Source: Burkholderiales bacterium (lineage in GTDB: Bacteria; Pseudomonadota; Gammaproteobacteria; Burkholderiales; Casimicrobiaceae). Taken from it: 33,952 nucleotides of DNA. Numbering within the stretch: position 1 is the first letter of the stretch; every line of letters begins with the position of its first letter. Position numbers and translations under genes: made by a program. The DNA is taken from positions 82,983-116,934 of the forward strand of contig JAEUPL010000017.1 of NCBI GenBank assembly GCA_016790165.1. The letters run 5' to 3'. Of the stretch, positions 23,567 to 31,267 are shown piece by piece. The notes under the pieces are model-generated. The model made no database searches, was not told the DNA's origin, and saw nothing but the letters and a program-made list of their open reading frames with translations.

Positions 23567-23633
23567 GACCACAACGTGATTGCTCGTTGACCAACAAGTA
23601 TCCGAACTGACCAACCACTCAGCCACTGTCCGC

Positions 23634-24446
23634 CTAAAACCGCAACTCCCCCGGCAAATACTTGGCCAGCAAATCCTCGTAGTAAGGCTTCACCTGAGCG
23701 AGGCTCGGACGGTTCGGGTTCTTTGAGTAGAGGTCGTACGGGTTGAAGCGTTGCACCCAGGGCTTCATGGCGTCGTCCTGGGCGTTGCAGAGATGCTGGT
23801 ATTCGTTCTCGCGGTGCCAGGCGTAGAAGCTGTGATAGCGGATCATGTAGAGCCCCTCGAGCGGCAGGTAGGGCTTCATCATGTGATAGAGGTATTCGTC
23901 GTGGCCCCAGCTCATCTGTACGGCGTCCAGCCCGCAGCCGTGTTCGTACATGCCGTATTTGGTTTGCAGCTCCGGGCGTTTGATATCCGGGTTGAGCGCG
24001 AAGAATTCGCTCCACACCACTTTGTTCGAGTAGGCGCAGCCGGTGGGGAAGGTGTCGCCCACCACGGCCCATTGCGGCTCACCGAACAGGCAGAGCACCT
24101 TGCCGAGATCGTGGATGAAGCCGGTAAGCACCATCCACTCCGGCTCGCCGTTGGCGCGCATGGCCTCGCCGGTCTGGATCAGGTGATCGATCTGCGGCAG
24201 GGCGATGTCGGGGTCGCTGTCGTCGACGAGCGTGTTGAGGTAATCCAGCGCGTCCCACGGCGTCATGGTGCGGCGGTTGAACTGCAGAAACTCGGCCTTC
24301 TTCGCGCGCACGAAGTCATACGTCTGGTTCATGTGGTTCAGCCGGTAGAACTCGCGCACGGTATCGAAACCATCCACTCGCTGCGGCGCGGCGTAGTCGC
24401 GGTAGGCGGATTGCTTTTCTTCAGTGGCCAACAGGGCTTCGCTCAT
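23634..24446 (-). CDS. Myo-inositol oxygenase (eukaryotic-type MIOX)
   Basis: This is a 270-residue non-heme di-iron oxygenase that should cleave myo-inositol to D-glucuronate with O2. Similarity to animal MIOX runs along the whole protein, including LVDDSDPDIALPQIDH, FGEPQWAVVGDTFPTGC, CGLDAVQMSWGHDEYLYHMM (172-191 region), YMIRYHSFYAWH and LAKYLPGELRF. All six iron ligands can be matched: His88, His112, Asp113, His182, His205 and Asp224. The ATG at 24446 shares its A with the stop of the upstream SRPBCC gene (TGATG), so the two are translationally coupled; a GTG at 24449 is the only alternative. No inositol dehydrogenase or glucuronate-pathway gene is near. A related MIOX-like activity on another polyol is possible, but conservation is high. 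Confidence 0.93.
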   Translation of the reverse strand: MSEALLATEEKQSAYRDYAAPQRVDGFDTVREFYRLNHMNQTYDFVRAKKAEFLQFNRRTMTPWDALDYLNTLVDDSDPDIALPQIDHLIQTGEAMRANGEPEWMVLTGFIHDLGKVLCLFGEPQWAVVGDTFPTGCAYSNKVVWSEFFALNPDIKRPELQTKYGMYEHGCGLDAVQMSWGHDEYLYHMMKPYLPLEGLYMIRYHSFYAWHRENEYQHLCNAQDDAMKPWVQRFNPYDLYSKNPNRPSLAQVKPYYEDLLAKYLPGELRF

Positions 24447-24973
24447 CACGCTGTCTCCGCAAGTTTCTTCAAGTTCTTCAGCCCGGCCTCAAAGTCGGGG
24501 CCAACCAGTTTGTCCATGAACAGGCCGAACCAGCGAAATATCGGGTTCATACCGGCGCTGCCGTTCATCGTCCACGTCACCTTGGTGCCGTTGCCCTCCG
24601 GGGCGAAGGTCAATTCCCCGTTGCCGGGCGACATGCCCTCCATGCGCAGGATGAACGCCACGCGCTTGTTGGCCTCAAGGGCGGACCATTCCATGCCGCC
24701 ATTGCCTTCGGTCTTGCTCTTCCAGTTCCACTTCGAGCCGACCGCGGCCTCCGGGCCGGCGTAGGTCATTTCCATGTTGGGATCACGCTGGTTCCACACG
24801 CTCCAGCGCTTCCATTCCTTCTGGTTCGCCACCAGCGGAAACACTTTTTCAACCGGCGCGCCAATACTCATGCTGCGTTGCGCCGAGTACTCGGCGGGTA
24901 GCAAAAAGCCTGATGCCAGCACCAGCACCAGCACCCCGACGGTGTACTTGAGGATTTTGAGCAGCAGATTCAT
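24446..24973 (-). CDS. Membrane-anchored SRPBCC-family protein
   Basis: This is a 175-residue protein with one N-terminal hydrophobic segment (about 7-26, LKYTVGVLVLVLASGFLLPA) and an SRPBCC/polyketide-cyclase-like lipid-cavity domain (about 30-172). APVEKVFPLVANQKEWKRWS and GPEAAVGSKWNWKSK are typical of the family, as is the closing amphipathic helix GPDFEAGLKNLKKLAET. The anchor suggests attachment to the inner membrane with the domain in the periplasm or, if cleaved, an exported protein. The function of such proteins is generally unknown. The stop overlaps the MIOX start by one base, so both proteins are made together; whether the SRPBCC protein serves inositol use is not evident. Confidence 0.88.
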   Translation of the reverse strand: MNLLLKILKYTVGVLVLVLASGFLLPAEYSAQRSMSIGAPVEKVFPLVANQKEWKRWSVWNQRDPNMEMTYAGPEAAVGSKWNWKSKTEGNGGMEWSALEANKRVAFILRMEGMSPGNGELTFAPEGNGTKVTWTMNGSAGMNPIFRWFGLFMDKLVGPDFEAGLKNLKKLAETA

Positions 24974-25040
24974 GGCGCCCCCGCGTCAGATGAATGAAGC
25001 GGGATTGTCGCGCAAAACGGCGCCCGCGAGTGTGCTGACA

Positions 25041-25059
25041 GGCAATGCGCTACATTGCC
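25041..25059. promoter_or_regulatory. Inverted repeat between the SRPBCC/MIOX operon and the LivK-like gene
   Basis: GGCAATG-cgcta-CATTGCC has perfect 7-bp arms and lies in the middle of a 179-bp divergent intergenic region, 67 nt from the SRPBCC start and 94 nt from the LivK-like start. It could be an operator for either gene. No adjacent regulator gene is present. Confidence 0.35.
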
Positions 25060-25152
25060 GCACCGCAACAAGTCATGTAAACCGACGACGGGGCGGCGCG
25101 TTAACGTCGCGCCCGCCGTTGGGCTTGGTTCACTTTCAGGTCAGGGACTGCC

Positions 25153-26370
25153 ATGAAACGCTCGCTATTTGTACTCTCCGCCGCCGCTGCAGCCACGTTT
25201 GCCGCCTTGCACGGCACTGCATTTGCGCAGGCCACGTCGGGCGTCATCCGCATCGGCGAAATCAATAGCTACAAGGCGCAGCCCGCCTTCCTTGAGCCCT
25301 ACAAAAAGGGCTGGGAACTGGCGCAAGACGAAATCAACCGGACAGGCGGCGTGAACGGCAAGAAGCTCGAAACCCTGTTCCGCGACGACAACGCAACGCC
25401 CGGCGACGCCGTGCGGGCCGCAGAGGAGCTGGTGGCGCGCGAGAAAGTGGCGCTGATCGCCGGCACGTTCCTCTCCAACGTGGGCCTCGCCGTGGGTGAT
25501 TTCGCCAAACAACGCAAGGTGATGTTTATCGCCAGCGAACCCCTCTCCGACAAGGTTACCTGGGGCAATGGCAATGCCTACACCTACCGCCTGCGTCCGT
25601 CGACTTACATGCAAACCACCATGCTGGTGCCGGAAGCAGCAAAACTCGCCAAAAAGCGCTGGGGCATTGTGTATCCAAACTACGAGTATGGTCAGTCGGC
25701 GGCCAACTCGTTCAAAAAGCTGCTGATCGCCGCGCAGCCCGCGGGCGGCGTGGAGTTCATTGAGCAAGCGACGCCGCTGGGCAAGATCGATGCGGGTGCC
25801 GTGGCGCAGGCGTTGCTGGATGCCAAGGTGGATGCGATCTTCAACGTGACGTTCGGGACCGATCTGCAAAAGTTTGTGCGCGAAGGCAACACGCGTGGCC
25901 TGTTCAAGGACCGTCCCGTGGTGAGTCTGCTTTCGGGGGAGCCGGAATACCTCGATCCGCTCAAGGACGAAACACCCGCGGGCTGGTGGGTCACCGGCTA
26001 CCCCTGGGCCGATCTGAACACGGCAGAACACAAAGCGTTCCGTGACGCCTACCAGGCAAAGTACAAGGACTATCCGCGTGCTGGCTCGGTGGTGGGTTAC
26101 GCCACGATGAAGTCCGTCGCGGCGATGCTCAAGAAAGCCAACTCGACCGATGTGGCAAAGATGCAGGCTGCGATGAAGAACCTGCCGGTTGACACGCCGT
26201 TCGGCAAGATCACCTGGCGCGCGCAGGACAACCAGTCCACGCTCGGCGCTTATGTTGGGCGCCTTGCGCAAAAGGACGGCAAGGGCGTGATGACGGGCTG
26301 GCGCTACGTTGACGGCAAGGACGTGATGCCCACCGACGAAGAAGTGAAGCGCCTGCGGCCAGCGCAGTAA
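25153..26370 (+). CDS. LivK-type ABC transporter substrate-binding protein
   Basis: This is a type I periplasmic binding protein of the branched-chain amino acid/amide (HAAT) family, 405 residues, with a Sec signal peptide ending at AFAQ (about residue 26). IRIGEINSYKAQPAFLEPYKKGWELA opens the first lobe, GDAVRAAEELVAREKVALIAGTFLSNVGLAVGDFA follows in pieces, and LRPSTYMQTTMLV and YGQSAANSFKKLL mark the second lobe. Family members bind amino acids, amides, aromatic acids or urea; the ligand here is unknown. No LivHMGF genes are adjacent, so the transporter must be assembled with subunits encoded elsewhere. The start ATG at 25153 begins the signal peptide. dnaE follows after 85 nt on the same strand. 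Confidence 0.92.
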   Translation: MKRSLFVLSAAAAATFAALHGTAFAQATSGVIRIGEINSYKAQPAFLEPYKKGWELAQDEINRTGGVNGKKLETLFRDDNATPGDAVRAAEELVAREKVALIAGTFLSNVGLAVGDFAKQRKVMFIASEPLSDKVTWGNGNAYTYRLRPSTYMQTTMLVPEAAKLAKKRWGIVYPNYEYGQSAANSFKKLLIAAQPAGGVEFIEQATPLGKIDAGAVAQALLDAKVDAIFNVTFGTDLQKFVREGNTRGLFKDRPVVSLLSGEPEYLDPLKDETPAGWWVTGYPWADLNTAEHKAFRDAYQAKYKDYPRAGSVVGYATMKSVAAMLKKANSTDVAKMQAAMKNLPVDTPFGKITWRAQDNQSTLGAYVGRLAQKDGKGVMTGWRYVDGKDVMPTDEEVKRLRPAQ

Positions 26371-26442
26371 TCGCTCACTGATTGGCGAAGCCCGTGATTC
26401 TGATAACGGGCGCGCATCGACAAGCGGCGACGGGGCGGCTTC

Positions 26443-26448
26443 GTAAAA
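26443..26448 (+). promoter_or_regulatory. Possible -10 box close to the dnaE start
   Basis: TAAAAT lies 7 nt before the dnaE ATG, and no ribosome-binding site is visible between them. If used, the transcript would be nearly leaderless. I see no good -35 hexamer at the right distance. Confidence 0.3.
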
Positions 26449-26455
26449 TCGACGC

Positions 26456-29400
26456 ATGCCCGCCCCGTCCTTCGTTCATCTCCGGCTGCACAGCGAATAT
26501 TCGATCGTTGATTCGACGCTGCGGATTGCCGACGCGGTCCAGCTGGCGGCCAAGGACGATCAGGCGGCGCTCGCGATCACCGATCTCGCCAACCTGTTCG
26601 GGTTCGTCAAGTTTTACAAGGCCGCCCGCGGCAAGGGCATCAAGCCGATCTGCGGCGTCGATGCGTGGATTGAACCGGCCGACCCGAAGCAGGAACCGAC
26701 GCGCATCCTGCTGCTGGCGGAAACACGCGACGGTTATCTCAAACTCTGTGACTGGCTAACGCGAGCATTCCGCGAGAATCAGGTGCGCGGTCGCGCCCTG
26801 ATCAAGCGCGAATGGCTGGCTGACGCATCGGCCACCGAAGGTGTGTTTTGCCTGAGCGGCGGCTGGTTTGGCGACGTAGGTATTGCGCTGCGGAACGGGC
26901 AGGCGCCAGCCGCCGAGCGCGACGCGCAGTTCTGGGCAAACGCATTTCCAGGCCGCTTTGCGATTGAGATTCATCGGGCAGGATTCGAAAACGAACATCA
27001 TTTCGTCGAGCGCAGCGTGGCGCTGGCGGCGAAGCTGGCGCTCCCCGTGGTGGCTACGCACCCGATGCAGTTTGCGAGTGTTGAGGACTTCAAGGCACAC
27101 GAAGCGCGCGTCTGCATCGCCGAAGGCTACACGCTGGGTGATACGCGGCGACCGAAGCCGTTTACCGAGAAGCAGCGCTTCCTGACGCAGGCGGACATGG
27201 TGGAGAAATTCGCCGACTATCCACAGGCCATCGCCAACAGCGTGCTGATCGCCAAGCGCTGCAATCTCGAGATGACACTCGGCAAGAACTATCTGCCGAA
27301 TTTCCCGTTGCCAGAGGGCGTCACGATTGAGGCGCATCTGCACAACGAGGTGATGGCCGGGCTTGAGAAGCGGCTGGAAGTGCTCTACCCCGATGCCTCG
27401 CAGCGCGATGCCGAACGCCCACGCTACGTGGCGCGTTGCGAGTTTGAAATTGGCGTGATCGTGAAGATGGGCTTTCCGGGCTACTTCCTGATCGTGGCCG
27501 ACTTTATCGGCTGGGCCAAGAACAACGGCGTGCCGGTCGGCCCCGGACGTGGCTCGGGTGCTGGTTCGCTGGTCGCCTACTCTTTGGGCATTACCGATCT
27601 CGACCCCCTCAAGTACAACCTGCTGTTCGAACGCTTCCTCAACCCAGAGCGGGTGTCGATGCCGGACTTCGACATCGACTTCTGCCAGGACGGCCGCGAC
27701 CGCGTGATCGACTACGTGCGAAAAAAGTACGGCGAAGAAAGTGTCGGCCAGATTGCCACCTTCGGCACCATGGCGGCCAAGGCCGCTGTGCGCGACTGCG
27801 GCCGCGTGCTCGACATGCCGTATACCTTTGTGGACGGCGTCGCGAAGTTGATCCCCTTCGCCCCCGGCAAGTGGACGACGCTGGCGCCCGCGCCGGATGA
27901 TCCGAAGAAGAAGGAAGCCAACACCATTTACGCCAAGGAGGCCGAGCCCCTGCTGGTGGAACGTGAGCGCAACGAGGAAGAAGTGGCCGAGCTGCTCGAC
28001 CTCGCGGCCCAGGTAGAAGGCCTGCCGCGAAACGTCGGCATGCACGCCGGCGGTGTGCTCATCGCGCCGGGCAAGCTGACCGATTTCTGCCCGCTCTACT
28101 CGCAGGACGAAGGTTCGGCGATGGTGAGCCAGTACGACAAGGATGACGTGGAAGCCGTCGGTCTGGTCAAGTTCGACTTTCTCGGCCTCACCACACTCAC
28201 CATCCTCGACTGGACGATCCGTTTTTGCAAGCGGCTCGACCCGACGTTCGAGATCGATTTGCAGACCCTGCCACTCGACGACCCGTCGGTCTATCAGATC
28301 TTCCGCGACACCAATACGGTCGCCATCTTCCAGTTTGAATCGACGGGCATGAAAGACCTGCTCGCGAAAGCCAAGCCCTCGCGACTGGAGGACTTGACCG
28401 CGCTGAACGCGCTGTACCGCCCGGGGCCGATGGATCTGATTCCGGATTACATCGCGCGCAAGAACGGAACCCAGACGGCAGAGTATTACGACGACCGCCT
28501 GAAGCCGATGCTGGAAGAGACCTTCGGCATCATGGTCTATCAGGAGCAGGTGATGCAGGCCGCGCAGATTATTGGCGGCTACTCACTCGGCGGTGCCGAT
28601 CTGCTGCGGCGGGCGATGGGCAAGAAAAAGCCCGAGGAGATGGCCAAGCACCGCGTCGTCTTCAACGAAGGTGCGGGCAAAAACGGGCTGACCGAAAAGC
28701 AGTCGACCGTGCTGTTCGACGACATGGAGAAGTTCGCGGGCTACGGCTTCAACAAGTCGCACTCGGCCGCCTACGCGCTGCTCGCCTACCAGACCGCCTA
28801 CTTCAAGCGCCACCACACTGCCGCGTTCATGGCTGCCAACATGAGTGCGGTGATGAACGACACCGACAAGGTGCGGCAACTGCTTGAAGATGCCTTCGCC
28901 AACGGGCTCACGTTTGAGGCGCCGGACGTAAACCTGGGCGAGTACCGCTTCGTACCGATCGATCGCAAAACGATCCGCTATGGCCTCGGCGGCGTGAAAG
29001 GGACGGGCGAAGGCGCAGTGCTCGAAATTCTTCGCGCGCGCAACGAGGGCGGCCCGTTCAAGGATTTGTTCGACTTCTGCCGGCGCGTGAACACACAAAC
29101 CGTTAACCGCCGGACCGTTGAAGCGCTCATCAAGGCCGGCGCCTTTGACAAGCTGCATGCGAATCGCGCCAGCACGTTTGCCTCCGTCGCCGCCGCACTC
29201 TCGGAGGCGGAACGCGCACAGGCCAACGCGTCGCAAAACAGCCTGTTCGGCGATGAGCCGAGTGTGCATCACGTGCCGCTGATCGACGCCCGTCCGTGGG
29301 AGCTACTTGAGTCGCTCGCGCACGAAAAGACGGCGCTCGGGCTCTATCTGAGCGGCCACCCGTATGAGGCGTATCGCAACCACCTGCAACCGGTGACGAC

Positions 29401-29908
29401 GATGCGTCTGGACAACATCGCACCGAGCGACAACAAGCAACGCCTCGCGGGTATCGTGAATGCCGTGCGAGTGATCAACGGCAAGAATGGTCGCATGTGC
29501 TTTCTCGCCGTTGACGACCGCACGGCGGTGTTTGAAATCATGTTGCCGGCGAATGTGTTTGAGATCCATCGTCACTGGCTGAAAGAAGACATTCCCGTCG
29601 TCATCGAGGCGCGCGTGACGCCAGGACGCGATGGTGGGACGCGCGTGGTCGCCGATGCGATCTACAACATCGATCAGGCCCGCGAGCAATACAGCCGCCG
29701 CATGGTGGTCACTTTGAACGGACACAGCGCGGGAAGCGAAGCGCAGGCGCTGCTCGATGCACTGAAACCGTATCGAGGCGGTCAGACGCCGGTGTTCATC
29801 AAAGTGCTGAAGGCAGGCTTCAAGGGTGACATCGCGCTTGGCGACGATTGGCGCGTACGCCCGCATTCAGACTTGCTGGCAAAGCTGAAGGCCGAGCTCG
29901 AGTACTAG
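26456..29908 (+). CDS. dnaE: DNA polymerase III alpha subunit
   Basis: This is the replicative polymerase catalytic subunit, 1150 residues, close to E. coli DnaE (1160). The N-terminal PHP domain begins FVHLRLHSEYSIVDSTLRIA. The palm aspartates are Asp404 and Asp406 in PDFDIDF and Asp574 in KFDFLGLTTLT; GPGRGSGAGSLVAYSLGITD and GFNKSHSAAYALLAYQTAYF are polymerase/fingers signatures. A helix-hairpin-helix region (about 830-880), the clamp-binding motif near QNSLFGDE and an OB fold (LAGIVNAVRVINGKNGRMCF) complete the C-terminus. It looks intact. It is the housekeeping DnaE1 type rather than error-prone ImuC/DnaE2, since no imuA/imuB is adjacent and the sequence is E. coli-like. Its TAG overlaps the converging regulator's TAG at the tetranucleotide CTAG (29905-29908). 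Confidence 0.97.
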   Translation: MPAPSFVHLRLHSEYSIVDSTLRIADAVQLAAKDDQAALAITDLANLFGFVKFYKAARGKGIKPICGVDAWIEPADPKQEPTRILLLAETRDGYLKLCDWLTRAFRENQVRGRALIKREWLADASATEGVFCLSGGWFGDVGIALRNGQAPAAERDAQFWANAFPGRFAIEIHRAGFENEHHFVERSVALAAKLALPVVATHPMQFASVEDFKAHEARVCIAEGYTLGDTRRPKPFTEKQRFLTQADMVEKFADYPQAIANSVLIAKRCNLEMTLGKNYLPNFPLPEGVTIEAHLHNEVMAGLEKRLEVLYPDASQRDAERPRYVARCEFEIGVIVKMGFPGYFLIVADFIGWAKNNGVPVGPGRGSGAGSLVAYSLGITDLDPLKYNLLFERFLNPERVSMPDFDIDFCQDGRDRVIDYVRKKYGEESVGQIATFGTMAAKAAVRDCGRVLDMPYTFVDGVAKLIPFAPGKWTTLAPAPDDPKKKEANTIYAKEAEPLLVERERNEEEVAELLDLAAQVEGLPRNVGMHAGGVLIAPGKLTDFCPLYSQDEGSAMVSQYDKDDVEAVGLVKFDFLGLTTLTILDWTIRFCKRLDPTFEIDLQTLPLDDPSVYQIFRDTNTVAIFQFESTGMKDLLAKAKPSRLEDLTALNALYRPGPMDLIPDYIARKNGTQTAEYYDDRLKPMLEETFGIMVYQEQVMQAAQIIGGYSLGGADLLRRAMGKKKPEEMAKHRVVFNEGAGKNGLTEKQSTVLFDDMEKFAGYGFNKSHSAAYALLAYQTAYFKRHHTAAFMAANMSAVMNDTDKVRQLLEDAFANGLTFEAPDVNLGEYRFVPIDRKTIRYGLGGVKGTGEGAVLEILRARNEGGPFKDLFDFCRRVNTQTVNRRTVEALIKAGAFDKLHANRASTFASVAAALSEAERAQANASQNSLFGDEPSVHHVPLIDARPWELLESLAHEKTALGLYLSGHPYEAYRNHLQPVTTMRLDNIAPSDNKQRLAGIVNAVRVINGKNGRMCFLAVDDRTAVFEIMLPANVFEIHRHWLKEDIPVVIEARVTPGRDGGTRVVADAIYNIDQAREQYSRRMVVTLNGHSAGSEAQALLDALKPYRGGQTPVFIKVLKAGFKGDIALGDDWRVRPHSDLLAKLKAELEY

Positions 29909-30645
29909 GGGGTGCTACGACCTCTGGCGCGGTCGGGGCCGTTCGACGGCGTCTCCCGCGGCGGTGCCATCGCCTGCTGTGCGCGGATGTAGTCCGCAAG
30001 CCGTCGCCCTGTCTCGTCGACAAAGTGCTCGGCGGTGACCTGCAGGCGAATGATGCGATCCAGGCGAAAGCTGCGAAAGTCGTCGCGTGACTCGCACCAC
30101 GCGGCCAGCGTCCAATGTTCGCCCCAGAAATAGAGCGACAGCGGCCGGACGCGACGTTCGCTGAGCTTTCGGGCGGCATCGGCGTAAACGAACTGAATTT
30201 TGCGCCGCTCGCGAATGGCACTCCGCATGTGCTCAAAGCGCTCACCGAGTTGCTTCGGGATGTGAAACTGCGGCACAAACGTCCGACTCGCTTCGATCCA
30301 CGTGCGCCGTTCTGCGGGCAGCGCGGTGGCGATCTTGGCAATGGCCGACACCGCTGCGGCGCCCAGCTCCGGGCTGCTCCACGCTTCCACCATGCGCGCA
30401 CCCAGCGTCAGCGCTTCGATCTCTTCGAGCTCGAACATCAGCGGCGGCAACTCAAAGCCACCGCGCAGGCGGTAGCCGACACCTGCCTCGCCTTCCACCG
30501 GTGTGCCGCTGAGTGAGAGGTCGCGGATGTCACGATAGATGGTCCGTTCGGAAACCTTGAGCCACTGCGCGAGCTGGGCAGCCGTCGTCAGCCGACGGCC
30601 GCGCAGATACTGCACGATGCGAAACAGGCGATCAGCGCGGCGCAT
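29905..30645 (-). CDS. YafY-type HTH/WYL-domain transcriptional regulator
   Basis: This is a 246-residue DeoR-like regulator with an N-terminal winged helix (1-60; MRRADRLFRIVQYLRGRRLT, then VSERTIYRDIRDL as the recognition region) and a C-terminal WYL domain (about 140-205) containing RVRPLSLYFWGEHWTLAAWC and FRLDRI. The canonical Trp-Tyr-Leu triad is Trp-Thr-Leu here (178-180). The ATG at 30645 is preferred over one at 30717 because the domain starts exactly there and the longer version would overlap the upstream VOC gene. It lies 25 nt downstream of the VOC gene, an arrangement common for YafY regulators, and probably controls that gene through the inverted repeat at 31113-31138. Its 3' end overlaps dnaE by 4 nt. 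Confidence 0.92.
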   Translation of the reverse strand: MRRADRLFRIVQYLRGRRLTTAAQLAQWLKVSERTIYRDIRDLSLSGTPVEGEAGVGYRLRGGFELPPLMFELEEIEALTLGARMVEAWSSPELGAAAVSAIAKIATALPAERRTWIEASRTFVPQFHIPKQLGERFEHMRSAIRERRKIQFVYADAARKLSERRVRPLSLYFWGEHWTLAAWCESRDDFRSFRLDRIIRLQVTAEHFVDETGRRLADYIRAQQAMAPPRETPSNGPDRARGRSTP

Positions 30646-30670
30646 TCGCGAGGTGTTGCGGCGTCGCCGG

Positions 30671-31036
30671 TCAGTTCTGCGAATGCAGGCCGACGCGGTT
30701 GCCCTCGGTGTCGCCAAAGTGCGCGTAGTGGCCCATACCGGGCGGCAACGCGGTCTTGGGCGTGATCACCGAGCCGCCGTTGGCCACGACGCGAGCCAGA
30801 TACGGCGTCATGTCGTCGCCGGCGCTGAGATACACCACCGCACCGTTGGCCGCGGGCACGTAGCCCTCCTGGCTCACGACGGCTCCGTTGATGGTTTCGT
30901 CGTTGCCCGGAAACACGGCGAGGTCGCCGCCAATGTTTTCACGCCGCAGACTCACCTGGAAGACGGCCTCGTAAAACTTCACCGCGCGCTCAAAATCAGC
31001 CGCGGGAATCTCAAACCAAACTGCGTTGCCAATCAT
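30671..31036 (-). CDS. VOC-superfamily (glyoxalase/dioxygenase-fold) protein
   Basis: This is a 121-residue single vicinal-oxygen-chelate domain. It opens NAVWFEIPAADFERAVKFYEAVF, the first beta-alpha-beta unit, and ends with HYAHFGDTEGNRVGLHS, the last strand that normally carries a metal-ligand residue. Such small VOC proteins may act as glyoxalases, antibiotic-binding proteins or enzymes of unknown substrate; the sequence does not decide. The ATG at 31036 has AGGAGA seven bases upstream. It is the first gene of a two-gene unit with the YafY regulator, which suggests induction by a small molecule sensed through the WYL domain. Confidence 0.9.
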   Translation of the reverse strand: MIGNAVWFEIPAADFERAVKFYEAVFQVSLRRENIGGDLAVFPGNDETINGAVVSQEGYVPAANGAVVYLSAGDDMTPYLARVVANGGSVITPKTALPPGMGHYAHFGDTEGNRVGLHSQN

Positions 31037-31112
31037 CGTATGTCTCCTCGTGAACGTTGTGGAAGGTCAATCGGGCACCCACATCGGGTGCACGCCAGAA
31101 TTGTTGACTTCC

Positions 31113-31138
31113 CCTACTGACAGCATTGTGTCAGTAGG
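31113..31138. promoter_or_regulatory. Perfect 26-bp inverted repeat, probable YafY operator
   Basis: Arms CCTACTGACA and TGTCAGTAGG are perfectly complementary (10 bp each) around the 6-nt centre GCATTG. The site lies 77 nt upstream of the VOC start and 130 nt upstream of the rightward propeller-protein start, in a 231-bp divergent region. Symmetry, length and position beside an HTH regulator make it a strong operator candidate; the binding protein is inferred. Confidence 0.6.
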
Positions 31139-31267
31139 CTGCGGTGGTTGCGAGCCTCTGATTGCAGGGTGACAACTTTAGCGCCACTGAGCAATAATCG
31201 ACAGTGCGCAGCCCCATCCTTCGTCGGACCGGCCTGTCCAGCGCCGACCCGTGTTCCATCGCCCCTC

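Noticed and set aside
23751-24764. 337-codon plus-strand frame over MIOX and the SRPBCC gene
   Set aside because: Shadow of two well-supported minus-strand genes; the product has no domain.
25165-26457. 430-codon minus-strand frame over the LivK-type gene
   Set aside because: The plus strand has a signal peptide and LivK motifs in register; the antisense product is arginine- and histidine-rich noise.
26756-28045. 429-codon minus-strand frame inside dnaE
   Set aside because: dnaE is intact and continuous here; the antisense frame is a GC artefact.
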